Positions 9,512 to 18,747 of a stretch of 64,000 bases of DNA are shown here, piece after piece. The first letter of the stretch is position 1. The number at the start of each line of letters is the position of its first letter. Origin of the DNA: Paenibacillus dauci (GTDB lineage Bacteria > Bacillota > Bacilli > Paenibacillales > Paenibacillaceae); the NCBI RefSeq assembly GCF_000971985.1, contig NZ_LAQQ01000005.1, positions 62,001-126,000 of the forward strand, given 5' to 3'. The notes beneath the pieces are model-generated. The model had not been told where the DNA came from and ran no database searches. It was given only the letters and a program-made list of their open reading frames with translations. A program made the position numbers and the translations under genes.

Positions 9512-9563
9512 TTCAATCAACCTGTGAGTCGGCATTTATGACATTTATGTATCAAAAAAGCAG

Positions 9564-9614
9564 GCGTCCTGTTCTATGATAGAGAAAGTCTCTATTCTGG
9601 AACAGGACGCTTTT
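9564..9614 (+). terminator. branched terminator after the multicopper oxidase
   Basis: Outer stem GCGTCCTGTT/AACAGGACGC with an inner hairpin TAGAGA/TCTCTA, followed by TTTT. Confidence 0.75.
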
Positions 9615-9828
9615 GTGATCATACTGCAACAAAACCCTTTTTTCTGTGTAATACATAGTGAGAAATAGAATGAAAACATCACAAAATGTTTTTCGAATAC
9701 CGATGTAGTATGATAGTAAGTATCTGAAATATTCAGATTGCAGATATGTAATATATCTATTGTTACATGAATATGCTCTATTCAAGATGAACCCTAATCA
9801 TATCAATAAAGGTGGAGTTAAAAACCCC

Positions 9829-12474
9829 ATGAGAGAATCTTTACGAAAGCTTAAGATCCTGCAGTTATTAACTGCCTTGTTCAGGGCCAGAATCATCAAA
9901 ATACTTATTCCCCTGATTATCCTTGCAATTATTTATACACAAGGACGAAAAGAAATTGAACATATTAATCTGGCCAGAGTCTTTTTTGAACTGCGTCATA
10001 TGCCTCCTGCCGCCATTATCCAGATTCTGGTCGCGTCCTTTGTAGCAGTATCGGTAATGAGTACGTACGATTACCTGCTGCGCCGCCAGTTCAATCTGGA
10101 TGTCAACTGGAAAGCAACTTTCCGGTATGCATGGATTGCTAATACATTTAACAATATGATTGGATTTGCCGGGCTTACCGGTGTCGGTCTGCGCACTATT
10201 CTGTACAAGAAAAGCGGAATTTCCATGAAAACCATGGGTGCTGCGGTTCTTTTCCTTTCTCCGATCATGCTGGTAGGTCTGTCCCTATTGGGCTGGCTGA
10301 CCATTATTGGTGTTTTCCCAGCGGAACCATTATTTAATGCTCATCCATGGCTGAGATTTGCAGTATGGGGAATATCCTTGTATCTGCCTTTCTTCCTGCT
10401 GATGCAGCGTTCGTCTCTTTTCGCCAAATGGTTCCACAAAGGAGAAGGCAAGCTTCCATGGAAAGTGATTATCGCTTCGGTAGGTTCTTCTTTTCTGGAA
10501 TGGGCTTGTGCGGGATTGTTGTTCTGGATCGTAATTTACCATGATTTGGCGCATCTGCCGCTGACCGATACACTGGGCGTCTATATTGTAGCTGCCATTG
10601 CAGGTATCATCAGTATGGCACCGGGTGGTATCGGAGCTTTTGACTTGACTGCACTTCTTGGTCTGCAATCGCTGGGTGTGGATTCGACCCGGGCCATTAC
10701 TGCCCTGCTGCTATTCCGTATTTTCTATTTCCTGATTCCATGGCTGATCGGTCTTGTATTGGCTGCTTTTGAGATTACACCGAGTCGTAAACAAATGAAG
10801 GAAATGGTAACTACCGGCTACGATGCTTCACGTAGTGCCTGGCTCAAATTCTGGGGCTGGCCCTCACAGTTTGGTTTTCTGGGGGATCTCGGTGCATGGG
10901 CACTGGGCAAGCTGGTACTTGCCAGTGGTATCATTTTGCTGCTGTCTGCAGCGACTCCGGGTCTTATTGAGCGACTGCGATTCATGGAGCATATTCTGTC
11001 GCTGCCGCTTATGCGCTTCTCGGAACAACTATCCGTTGTAATCGGAATTATGCTCATTATCGTATCACGTGCAATTTCCATGCGAATCCGGCGTGCCTTC
11101 CTGTGGACAGCGGGGCTGCTGCTGGCAGGAGCGATTTTCACTTTTGCCAAGGGATTCGATTATGAAGAAGCTATTATACTGCTCATTGTTGCTGTGATCT
11201 TATGGGTATCCCGAGCAAGGTTCAATCGCGAGAGCGTAAGTATAGCGCCTCGTAATATACTGATCTGGGTTATTCTGGCCTTTGTCTCTTCCTTGTCCTA
11301 TTATGTCGTTGGTACACAGATTCATCCTGCACTGCTGCGTCATCTGCCGCTGCGTGCACAGCAGTGGTTCCTGGACCCGCATGAATATGCCATTACAGCT
11401 GCTGTTGGATTTATTGGAGCGATTGTACTGCTCGCTGCTATATTCGCTCTACGTCCGAACCGTCATATCGAAGACCTTCCGACATCGGAAGACATGGACA
11501 AATTCACGAATTTCCTTCAAAATGAGCAAGGCAATCTGCTTACTCATCTGCTGTATCTGGGTGACAAATCGTTCTACTGGGCTCAAAACGACCAAATCCT
11601 GATTCCGTACTCCCGTGTCAGAGACAAGCTGGTCGTACTGGGTGATCCGATTGGCGAGAAAAGTCTGGTCGGCGCTGCTATCCAGGAATTCCAGCGTTAT
11701 GCAGATCATTATGCGCTGACTGTAGTCTTTTACCAGGCAGCTCCCGAGTATCTGTCAATTTATCATGAGAACGGCTATAATTTCTTCAAGCTTGGGGAAG
11801 AAGCTCTGGTACCCCTTGAGAAATTCACATTGTCCGGTAAAAGTAATCAGGGACTTCGTACAGCGAAAAACAAATCCGAACGTGAAGGTCAGCAGTTCGA
11901 AGTGCTTCAGCCTCCATTTTCTGCTGAACTTGTCGCAGAACTACGCGTCATTTCTGATGAATGGCTTGGAGACCGCAAGGAGAAAGCCTACTCGCTCGGC
12001 TGGTTCAATGAACAATATATCCAGCAGTCACCTATTGCGCTGCTGCGCGATGCAGAACATCGTATTCTGGCTTTTGCTACGTTAGCACCAGCTTATGATA
12101 ATCATAGGGTTATCTCTATTGATCTAATGCGTCATCTGAACGATACTCCCAATGGAACGATGGATGTACTCTTTGTACGTCTGATCGAGTGGGCCAAAGA
12201 GAATGGATATGCCCACTTTAATCTGGGAATGTCCCCTCTCTCCAGCGTTGGAGAAAATATGAATGCTCATCGGGAAGAAAAACTGGCACGCCTCGTCTTC
12301 CAATATGGCGGGCATTGGTATGGATTCGAAGGATTACGGCGTTATAAAGAGAAGTTCTCACCCGAATGGGAAGCTCGTTATCTCGCTTATCCGGCAGGTA
12401 TCCCATTGCCTATTCTAACGATCGATCTGGTACGACTGGTTTCCCGGAAGCCGCGTCCGGTTGAAGCCACCTAG
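9829..12474 (+). CDS. mprF: phosphatidylglycerol lysyltransferase MprF
   Basis: An 881-aa bifunctional membrane enzyme. The N-terminal two thirds hold a long series of transmembrane helices (flippase region, with GIISMAPGGIGAFDL near residue 265), and the C-terminal 300 residues hold the cytosolic DUF2156/GNAT-like synthase (GDPIGEKS, FKLGEEALVPL, KEKFSPEWEARYLAYP). It transfers Lys or another amino acid from aminoacyl-tRNA to phosphatidylglycerol and flips the product, lowering surface charge and giving resistance to cationic peptides. AAAGGTGGAG precedes the ATG at 9829. Monocistronic. Confidence 0.92.
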   Translation: MRESLRKLKILQLLTALFRARIIKILIPLIILAIIYTQGRKEIEHINLARVFFELRHMPPAAIIQILVASFVAVSVMSTYDYLLRRQFNLDVNWKATFRYAWIANTFNNMIGFAGLTGVGLRTILYKKSGISMKTMGAAVLFLSPIMLVGLSLLGWLTIIGVFPAEPLFNAHPWLRFAVWGISLYLPFFLLMQRSSLFAKWFHKGEGKLPWKVIIASVGSSFLEWACAGLLFWIVIYHDLAHLPLTDTLGVYIVAAIAGIISMAPGGIGAFDLTALLGLQSLGVDSTRAITALLLFRIFYFLIPWLIGLVLAAFEITPSRKQMKEMVTTGYDASRSAWLKFWGWPSQFGFLGDLGAWALGKLVLASGIILLLSAATPGLIERLRFMEHILSLPLMRFSEQLSVVIGIMLIIVSRAISMRIRRAFLWTAGLLLAGAIFTFAKGFDYEEAIILLIVAVILWVSRARFNRESVSIAPRNILIWVILAFVSSLSYYVVGTQIHPALLRHLPLRAQQWFLDPHEYAITAAVGFIGAIVLLAAIFALRPNRHIEDLPTSEDMDKFTNFLQNEQGNLLTHLLYLGDKSFYWAQNDQILIPYSRVRDKLVVLGDPIGEKSLVGAAIQEFQRYADHYALTVVFYQAAPEYLSIYHENGYNFFKLGEEALVPLEKFTLSGKSNQGLRTAKNKSEREGQQFEVLQPPFSAELVAELRVISDEWLGDRKEKAYSLGWFNEQYIQQSPIALLRDAEHRILAFATLAPAYDNHRVISIDLMRHLNDTPNGTMDVLFVRLIEWAKENGYAHFNLGMSPLSSVGENMNAHREEKLARLVFQYGGHWYGFEGLRRYKEKFSPEWEARYLAYPAGIPLPILTIDLVRLVSRKPRPVEAT

Positions 12475-12520
12475 GCTTCACGGAAGGCTTTACAGATAAA
12501 GCCTCATTATAAATTAATTA

Positions 12521-12565
12521 CAAAGAACCCCCTAAGCTGCCTGTAGCAGTTCAGGGGGTTCTTTG
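12521..12565 (+). terminator. terminator after mprF
   Basis: Stem CAAAGAACCCCCT with AGGGGGTTCTTTG, then TTG. A smaller hairpin (GGCTTTA/TAAAGCC) lies just before it at about 12486-12503. Confidence 0.8.
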
Positions 12566-12643
12566 TTGATATCTGTCTACTTCTATTCTCGACTGTCTCG
12601 CAATCTACAGTCATCACATAGCTGACAGCAATTCAATTATTCA

Positions 12644-13183
12644 TTATTTGGATTGCTCTACTTCTACAATGGTTCTCAGCTTGGTTGAAGCATCGCCCGG
12701 AATTGGCTTTTCTGTATACTTGAATGTAATTTCGGAACCTTCTTTTACTTTGTTCATAGCATCTTGTACGCTATCATTCAGCTGATACACTACCGGACTA
12801 CCATCTACCATAATCTCGGCAGAATGCTCATCTGCCAATCCGGAGAATGTACCTGTAGCGACTTGAGTCTCGGCATTGGCAGTTGTATCATCGCCTGCAG
12901 CCGTATCGGTTGTACCCTTGGTTGTACCTTCGCTTGTGGTACCATCATCTGTTTTCGAAGAAGTCTCTGTACCGGCAGCAGCTTCTTTGCTAGTATCTGG
13001 CGTAGTCGCCGGAGTAGCAGGAGTCTGTTCGGTCACTTCGGTTTCAGTACTGCTATTTGGCGCAGGGGCTGCCGCTGGCTGTTGTTCCGCCTTGTTGCCA
13101 CAGGCTGCCAAAAGTAGTACTCCTGCAAGCAGGAAAAATGCAAAGGGAATCCGTTTGAATAAAGATTGCTTATTTAGTTGCAT
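12644..13183 (-). CDS. lipoprotein of unknown function
   Basis: A 179-aa lipoprotein: charged start, hydrophobic stretch, lipobox LLAAC (Cys near residue 28), then about 80 residues rich in Thr, Ala, Glu and Ser that look like an extended linker, and a small C-terminal domain (residues 107-179, GTFSGLADEHSAEIMVDGS onward) of about 70 residues. I do not recognise the C-terminal domain. GAGGAGGTG precedes the ATG. It is monocistronic and convergent with mprF. Confidence 0.75.
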   Translation of the reverse strand: MQLNKQSLFKRIPFAFFLLAGVLLLAACGNKAEQQPAAAPAPNSSTETEVTEQTPATPATTPDTSKEAAAGTETSSKTDDGTTSEGTTKGTTDTAAGDDTTANAETQVATGTFSGLADEHSAEIMVDGSPVVYQLNDSVQDAMNKVKEGSEITFKYTEKPIPGDASTKLRTIVEVEQSK

Positions 13184-13493
13184 CGTTAATGCACCTCCTC
13201 AATAGTGTAACGCATCTTCAAGCCAAAAGTTGCTGCAAAGCAAGATAGGCCATACTAAAAGCATACCAGATTATGGTCCGGTAATAAAATTTACATATCC
13301 TTTTTTATCCCGATCCCTACCTAGAATGTCTATATCATGAGAAAAGGAATCGCCAGAGCCGGCCACACTACAGAGCGCCAGAGTAACGATTCCTCAAATA
13401 AAGAACAATAATAATCACTTATGGTATAGATAGGCATTACTCAGACATCTGCATAAAACCAATCAGCATGATGCATTTTGCTGCTTTAACGGT
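13184..13493. other. intergenic region
   Basis: 310 bases. A weak inverted repeat (GGAATCG with CGATTCC, widely spaced, 13346-13393) is the only structure noticed. A 24-codon frame at 13337 lacks a ribosome binding site. Confidence 0.5.
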
Positions 13494-14066
13494 TTAAGGG
13501 ATATACTGCTGAACAATTTTCACCACTGCCCCGTCTTTGACTGTAATATGATACGGGAACACGGTTGGATCCAGCAGATCCGGTTTTTGGAAAATAGCAT
13601 TCAGCTTGGACATGCTTACCGGTTCATTCCATTTGGTATCGATATCTTGCCAGCTACCTGTATGATCATAAATCTGCATCAATACCTGCGCACTGGCTGG
13701 AGCTGTATAGTTAAAAGTAGTTGTATCTGTATTGGTAATGTAATAGCCATCTGGTGCACCATCTATCCCGCTATCCGGATTTTCTTTGGCGAATACTTTG
13801 TTGGCGGCTTCGCCAGTGTACCAGTTGATTGGGTCGATCGTAAGATTGAATTCTCCATTGCTGTCACGTTTGATTTCATTAATAAACACTGTATACGTGC
13901 CATCTGCTGGAGTCGTATCTTCGGTATACGTATTCTGATATACACTTTGCGTTACTGTTGATGCCTCAGCTGTACTGACCGCTCCGGTCTGACTCAAGCT
14001 GCCCGAAGTCAAAAAGATTAAAGAAGCAGCACCCGCTCCAAAAATTCCCATCATTGTTTTAATCAT
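13494..14066 (-). CDS. secreted protein of unknown function
   Basis: A 190-aa exported protein with an N-terminal signal peptide (MIKTMMGIFGAGAASLIFLT, Ala-rich cleavage region near residues 30-36). The mature part has aromatic and acidic residues (INEIKRDSNGEFNLTIDPIN, WYTGEAANKVF) and resembles small secreted proteins of Paenibacillus and Bacillus with no assigned role. GGGGAG lies 8 bases before the ATG. No neighbour on the same transcript. Confidence 0.7.
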   Translation of the reverse strand: MIKTMMGIFGAGAASLIFLTSGSLSQTGAVSTAEASTVTQSVYQNTYTEDTTPADGTYTVFINEIKRDSNGEFNLTIDPINWYTGEAANKVFAKENPDSGIDGAPDGYYITNTDTTTFNYTAPASAQVLMQIYDHTGSWQDIDTKWNEPVSMSKLNAIFQKPDLLDPTVFPYHITVKDGAVVKIVQQYIP

Positions 14067-14486
14067 CGCTGCATCTCCCCTTCTAATTGGTCAGTCAGCG
14101 TATCGGCTGACAATAACCTGCTCATTCGTAAATATGGACTTCTGTGGCATTTATCTACCACTTTGCTTCAAGTGGTGTGTAACTCTTATTAACCAGATTG
14201 CCTTTTTCAAGAACCATTCAATTTTTTTCCAGTTCTTCTTTTGTCCATCAAATTAAGAAGTAATCGACAACAGGATAATCCCTGTGTATTGCTTGCTTCC
14301 TAACCATACTATATACGGATATGAGTGCGAAAAAGTTGCAATAATGTTATTTCTGATTTACAAAATTAATACCTAGTCCTAAAACCTTGTGATACAGGGA
14401 TTTTATGCGGCTGACGATTCGTTAGTCAGGTGATGGTTATATATATGAGGGAAGCCAAAACACAATTTTTGAGGAGGAAATACATC
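14067..14486. other. intergenic region
   Basis: About 420 AT-rich bases between two divergent genes, which must hold both promoters. No convincing small gene or structured RNA seen. Confidence 0.5.
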
Positions 14487-14834
14487 ATGTCAGAACAACC
14501 ACATGTAGTGAACAAAGCTGGACAAGTATCCACTGATCAGGTAGAACCGGTAATGGATCGAATCAGCGATGAGCGCAAAAAACAGATTCTGGACGACTTC
14601 GATAATTTCAAATCCTACCTCGGCAAACGTATTCGTATGGCTGAAAGCATCGGATTGAGTGAAGAAAGCATGGCAAAAGTCGCGCAAAAGATCGCCGATT
14701 ATCTAGCCAAGCATGAAGAACCACAAAACAGCGAAGAAAAACTGCTGTATGAGCTGTGGAAAGTCGGCGATGAGGATCAACGTCACAAACTGGCACATAT
14801 GCTGGTTCGTATGGTACAGGCGGACAAAGCCTAA
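14487..14834 (+). CDS. DUF3243 protein (YmfJ-like)
   Basis: A 115-aa soluble protein matching the DUF3243 family: conserved core ILDDFDNFKSYLGKRIRMAESIGLSEE and SEEKLLYELWKVGDEDQRHKLAHMLVRMV. The function is unknown. The ATG at 14487 has GAGGAGG 9 bases upstream; longer in-frame starts have none. It ends before the large terminator at 14938. Confidence 0.8.
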   Translation: MSEQPHVVNKAGQVSTDQVEPVMDRISDERKKQILDDFDNFKSYLGKRIRMAESIGLSEESMAKVAQKIADYLAKHEEPQNSEEKLLYELWKVGDEDQRHKLAHMLVRMVQADKA

Positions 14835-14937
14835 TACACCCTACCAATCGTCAGATAACAAGGGTTTCACACTATTTATCATCTGATAATCGACTAATAG
14901 TGATGCTGCCTATCTCTGCATATATCTGTTATTCATA

Positions 14938-14996
14938 ACAATAAACCCGGATTTGTTTTTCTGGCATTATGCCAGATACAGATCCGGGTTTATTGT
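14938..14996. terminator. large branched terminator between convergent genes
   Basis: Outer 15-bp perfect stem ACAATAAACCCGGAT with ATCCGGGTTTATTGT, enclosing an inner hairpin CTGGCATTATGCCAG. It lies between the DUF3243 gene and the convergent bcrC-like gene and could serve both. Confidence 0.75.
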
Positions 14997-15047
14997 GGAT
15001 TGTTCCTGTTTAGAGAAGCATTTGGGTAAAGTAATTATTGGAATTAT

Positions 15048-15665
15048 TTATCTATTAATTGAATTATGACGACTTTGTCTTCGGGAACGAGGCCAGATTT
15101 TCATTTCCAGACGTTCGTATCCATAAATACCAAGCTCCATCAGGCTGTTAGCCAGTGATATACGGGTGAATAAGCGATGTACCAGCATGGATACAAGTAT
15201 ACCGATACAAGCACCTGCAAGTACGTCTCCTGGGTAATGTACTCCTGTCCATACCCGGCTGAACGCAATGCCTGCCGCCAGTACAAGCCACATCCATCCA
15301 TCACGACGCCGGAACTGCCAGATGGTCATGGCAATAACAAACGATCCCAGTGAGTGTGTGCTGGGGAAAGAAGCATTGGCTTCATGATGGACCAGCTGGA
15401 TTACTTCATGATTTACAAAAGGTCGATCCCTGTAAAATAGTTCTCCAAGCACCCAGTTGACCGTTACCCCGATTGCAGCAGATAGCAGCGCCTCTGTAAT
15501 CATCCGGCGGTTTGCCCGCGCCCGTGTAAACCAATAGACAACTGCTCCGATCATAAAGAGCAGTACTGCATATTTGGATAAAAAAATCATTAACGGATTC
15601 CAGAAAGCCGCATAATTGGCTCCTCCATTAATCCAGCGAAAAATTTCATAGTCCAGCTCTGACAT
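15048..15665 (-). CDS. bcrC: PAP2-family undecaprenyl-diphosphatase, BcrC-like
   Basis: A 205-aa membrane phosphatase with five or six hydrophobic helices. All three PAP2 signature blocks are present: FYRDRPF (C1), FPSTHSLGSF (C2) and SRVWTGVHYPGDVLAG (C3). Members of this length and architecture (BcrC/YwoA) dephosphorylate undecaprenyl diphosphate at the outer membrane face, recycling the lipid carrier and giving bacitracin tolerance. The C-terminal 30 residues are basic. GAGGAGG precedes the ATG. Other lipid phosphates are possible substrates. Confidence 0.8.
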   Translation of the reverse strand: MSELDYEIFRWINGGANYAAFWNPLMIFLSKYAVLLFMIGAVVYWFTRARANRRMITEALLSAAIGVTVNWVLGELFYRDRPFVNHEVIQLVHHEANASFPSTHSLGSFVIAMTIWQFRRRDGWMWLVLAAGIAFSRVWTGVHYPGDVLAGACIGILVSMLVHRLFTRISLANSLMELGIYGYERLEMKIWPRSRRQSRHNSINR

Positions 15666-15871
15666 ATACTGTGATTACCTCCTCTTGTTGAATGTACAAG
15701 GTGTCTATGTATTTAAGGTATCTATGCAGCGATAGAACCTTTTACCGTTAGTCAGTTTAACACTTTTGTTAACCCAGTGTAAAATTTACGTAAAACTACG
15801 ATAGCCAGACAACCTCTATTGGGTCGTCTGGCTATAACGATTCATTTTTATTTATAATCCCAGCTTGCTTA

Positions 15872-17206
15872 TTAGATACCTTCTACTATTCGCTTCGCTC
15901 TGGTATGTGCTTCAGTGAGTACTACTGACTCGTCCATGGTCAGCAGCTGACGATCACGCATCAGTACTTGCCCATTTACAATCGTCGTATGCACATCTCC
16001 TCCAACAGCTGCATACGCCAGTGTCGAGTAGAGATGATGTACAGGTTGCAGATGAGGCTTGACCAGATCGATCAGGATCAGATCTGCCTTTTTACCTGCT
16101 TCGAGTGTTCCTGTCTCGTGATCCAGACCGAGCAACCGTGCACTTCCTATCGTAGCCAGCTGTAAGGCATCATAGGCAGATAGCCGAGTCGGATCACCGT
16201 AATCCAGTTTTTGCAGCCATGCTGCTGCTTTGATCTCGGCAAACATATCCAGAGTAGTTGCACTACCAGCGCCATCAGTACCCAGACCGACTGTAATCCC
16301 ATGCTGCTGCAAAGCCACGATCGGAGCAATGCCACAACCGAGCTTCAGATTGCTGACCGGATTATGCACAATCCCTCCTCTCATTCCGCGCAGATAGCCA
16401 ATATCCCGGTGATTCAGATGCACTCCATGTGCCAGCATCACATGGAGTTGCTCGAACAGACCCAGCTGATACAGATATTCAGTAGGAGTCTGGCCATACT
16501 TTTCCCGAATAATGGATACTTCCTCGACCGTCTCTGCCAGATGGATATGAACAGGGCGCTGATATTGCTCGGCCAGTGCAATTACCTCACGCAGCTGCTG
16601 CGGTGGACAAGTATAAGGAGCATGCGGACCAAACATGGTTGTAATTCGTCCATCGGCTCCTCCTTGCCAGCGCTCTACAAGGTCAATCGCTTCCCGAATA
16701 CGCTCGTCTGCCCGGTCATCTCCAAAAACAAGTCCGCGCGTTAGCGAAGCACGCATCCCTGTCTCTGTTACCGCATGTGCAATCTGATCCATATGAATAT
16801 ACATATCCGCAAATGTCGTGGTACCGGAGCGAATCATTTCGGCCATGGACAGCTTACTGCCCCAGTAAATATCCTCCGCTGTCATTCTTGCTTCCGCAGG
16901 AAACATTTTTTGCTCCAGCCAGTCCATCAGTTTCAGATCATCCGAGAATCCCTTGAGCAGATTCATCGGAGTATGTTGATGAGCATTAATCAAGCCGGGC
17001 ATTACTGCCATACCGGTTCCATCAATGATCTGCATTTCCATCTCCGATCCCGGCGCAGCAGCGTGCTCTGATGCATATTCTGTATTTGCCTGTGCAGGGA
17101 TAATCGCTTCGATCCGGTCTTTATTTATTATAATATCTCCTTGAAAAGGCTCTGGATAATGACTGCACATCGTTACAATCGTCGCATTACGAATTTGGAT
17201 ACTCAT
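15872..17206 (-). CDS. mtaD: amidohydrolase, MtaD-like 5'-methylthioadenosine/SAH deaminase
   Basis: A 444-aa metal-dependent amidohydrolase. Metal-binding blocks are visible: GLINAHQHTPM (HxH, near residue 73), HIHLAETVEEV (His near 220), AHGVHL (near 255) and GTDGAGS (Asp near 305). The APYTCP block is typical of the SAH/MTA deaminase subgroup, which deaminates methylthioadenosine or S-adenosylhomocysteine in methyl-cycle salvage. Related guanine or chlorohydrolase enzymes share these motifs, so the exact substrate is inferred. GGAGGAG precedes the ATG. Confidence 0.75.
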   Translation of the reverse strand: MSIQIRNATIVTMCSHYPEPFQGDIIINKDRIEAIIPAQANTEYASEHAAAPGSEMEMQIIDGTGMAVMPGLINAHQHTPMNLLKGFSDDLKLMDWLEQKMFPAEARMTAEDIYWGSKLSMAEMIRSGTTTFADMYIHMDQIAHAVTETGMRASLTRGLVFGDDRADERIREAIDLVERWQGGADGRITTMFGPHAPYTCPPQQLREVIALAEQYQRPVHIHLAETVEEVSIIREKYGQTPTEYLYQLGLFEQLHVMLAHGVHLNHRDIGYLRGMRGGIVHNPVSNLKLGCGIAPIVALQQHGITVGLGTDGAGSATTLDMFAEIKAAAWLQKLDYGDPTRLSAYDALQLATIGSARLLGLDHETGTLEAGKKADLILIDLVKPHLQPVHHLYSTLAYAAVGGDVHTTIVNGQVLMRDRQLLTMDESVVLTEAHTRAKRIVEGI

Positions 17207-17413
17207 TGTGATCTCCTCCGTTTGTCAATTCAGGAATAGACATGTAGATGTCCTATACGAAGAATAGACCTTAACGTAGCGTCAAGGTCAATAATTATTT
17301 TGAGGATCAACCGGTTTGATTGGAAAGAAAGACAACCTCCTGGTGCCCATACCTTTTGCTGATACTTCAGAAGGGTTGGCTCATCCATTTATTTCTGTTC
17401 TCCAGATACATTT

Positions 17414-18622
17414 TTACAATATGGAATCGCCAATTTCCAGCACAGGTGCTTCGGTCTGCACCGTATCCGGATATTTAATTCCTGCTCCTGTATTCAATAC
17501 AACAACAGACTCTCCGGGGCGAATCCAGCCTTCGACTGCCAGACGCTTCGCTGCGGCAAAGGTAGCTGCTCCCTCCGGACAAACAAAAGCTCCTTCCATT
17601 GCAGCTACTTCCTGCTGCACCTGAAGCAGTTCCTGATCCGATACAGCAACCGCCGCTCCACTGGTATCATACAGGGCACGCAGAACGAGAAAATCTCCCA
17701 GCGCCTTGGGTACATTGATGCCAAAAGCAACTGTCGTAGATTCTTCCCAGAACTCGGATCGTTCCTTTTTCTCCTGCCAGGCTTTGACAATAGGTGCGCA
17801 CCCTTCAGCCTGTACAGCGACAAGACGAGGCAATCTGCCTGTGATCCAGCCTATTGCTTTAAGCTCCTGCAGAGCTTTGTAAATACCGATCAAACCTACA
17901 CCACCGCCGGTTGGATAGAGAATAACATCCGGCATTTTCCAGCCCAATTGCTCTGCGATTTCCAGTCCCATCGTTTTTTTACCTTCGATCCGGTAAGGTT
18001 CTTTGAGAGTCGATGCGTCGTAGACTCCCTGCTGCTGTACCTTTTCGGCTACCATTTTGCCAGCATCACTGATTAGACCGTTAACCAGATAAAGAGAGGC
18101 TCCTGCCAGCGCAACTTCACTGCGTGTAATCATCGGCGCATCCTGCGGCATTACAATCGTCGCCCTCATCCCTGTTCTTGCCGCATATAATGCCCAGGCA
18201 GCGCCTGCATTGCCGTTCGTTGGCATCGCAAACTCTTCGACTCCCAGTTCCTTGGCTCGCGATATGCCAACAGCAGCTCCGCGTGCCTTGAAGCTTCCGG
18301 TTGGTATCAGGCTTTCATCCTTCATATATAGATGATCTATTCCATAATGTGCGCCCAGCCTAGGCATATTAAGAAGCGGAGTCATTCCCTCGCCCAGTGT
18401 CACCACATTCTCCTCCGAAGCAACGGGAAGTAGCTCATGGTATCGCCAGAGATCATTGCTCCGTTCCTTGAGCAGCTGAATATCCACTTCCTGCTGCAGA
18501 CGTTCAAGATCATATTCGACCAGCAAAGGAGCACCGCATTCACACAGCTGGTGAATCTCGTGCAGATCATATTCATTATCACAGACCGGACATTTCAGAT
18601 GTGAAGCGTAGCTATATGGCAT
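17414..18622 (-). CDS. thrC: threonine synthase with N-terminal zinc ribbon
   Basis: A 402-aa PLP enzyme that converts O-phosphohomoserine to threonine. Residues 10-35 form a zinc ribbon (CPVC then CECG), followed by a fold-type II PLP domain: TGSFKARGA holds the Schiff-base Lys, PTNGNAGAAW binds the substrate and TGGGVGLIG the phosphate. The ATG at 18620-18622 has AGGA 8 bases upstream and starts where conservation begins; an upstream in-frame ATG would add 19 residues. It lies upstream of the mtaD-like gene on the same strand with a 207-base gap. Confidence 0.85.
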   Translation of the reverse strand: MPYSYASHLKCPVCDNEYDLHEIHQLCECGAPLLVEYDLERLQQEVDIQLLKERSNDLWRYHELLPVASEENVVTLGEGMTPLLNMPRLGAHYGIDHLYMKDESLIPTGSFKARGAAVGISRAKELGVEEFAMPTNGNAGAAWALYAARTGMRATIVMPQDAPMITRSEVALAGASLYLVNGLISDAGKMVAEKVQQQGVYDASTLKEPYRIEGKKTMGLEIAEQLGWKMPDVILYPTGGGVGLIGIYKALQELKAIGWITGRLPRLVAVQAEGCAPIVKAWQEKKERSEFWEESTTVAFGINVPKALGDFLVLRALYDTSGAAVAVSDQELLQVQQEVAAMEGAFVCPEGAATFAAAKRLAVEGWIRPGESVVVLNTGAGIKYPDTVQTEAPVLEIGDSIL

Positions 18623-18747
18623 CGTTGGATTCCTGCTTCCTGTAATGAGTATAGTGTGCATTGCATTATCAGAAATCATACCAGTTCAGATGCCTTTTGC
18701 CAATTATTCTTATCTGTTCACCTGGATATACATAGACTGTTTTATTG

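Noticed and set aside
13337-13411. 24-codon frame starting ATG
   Set aside because: No ribosome binding site and no recognisable product.
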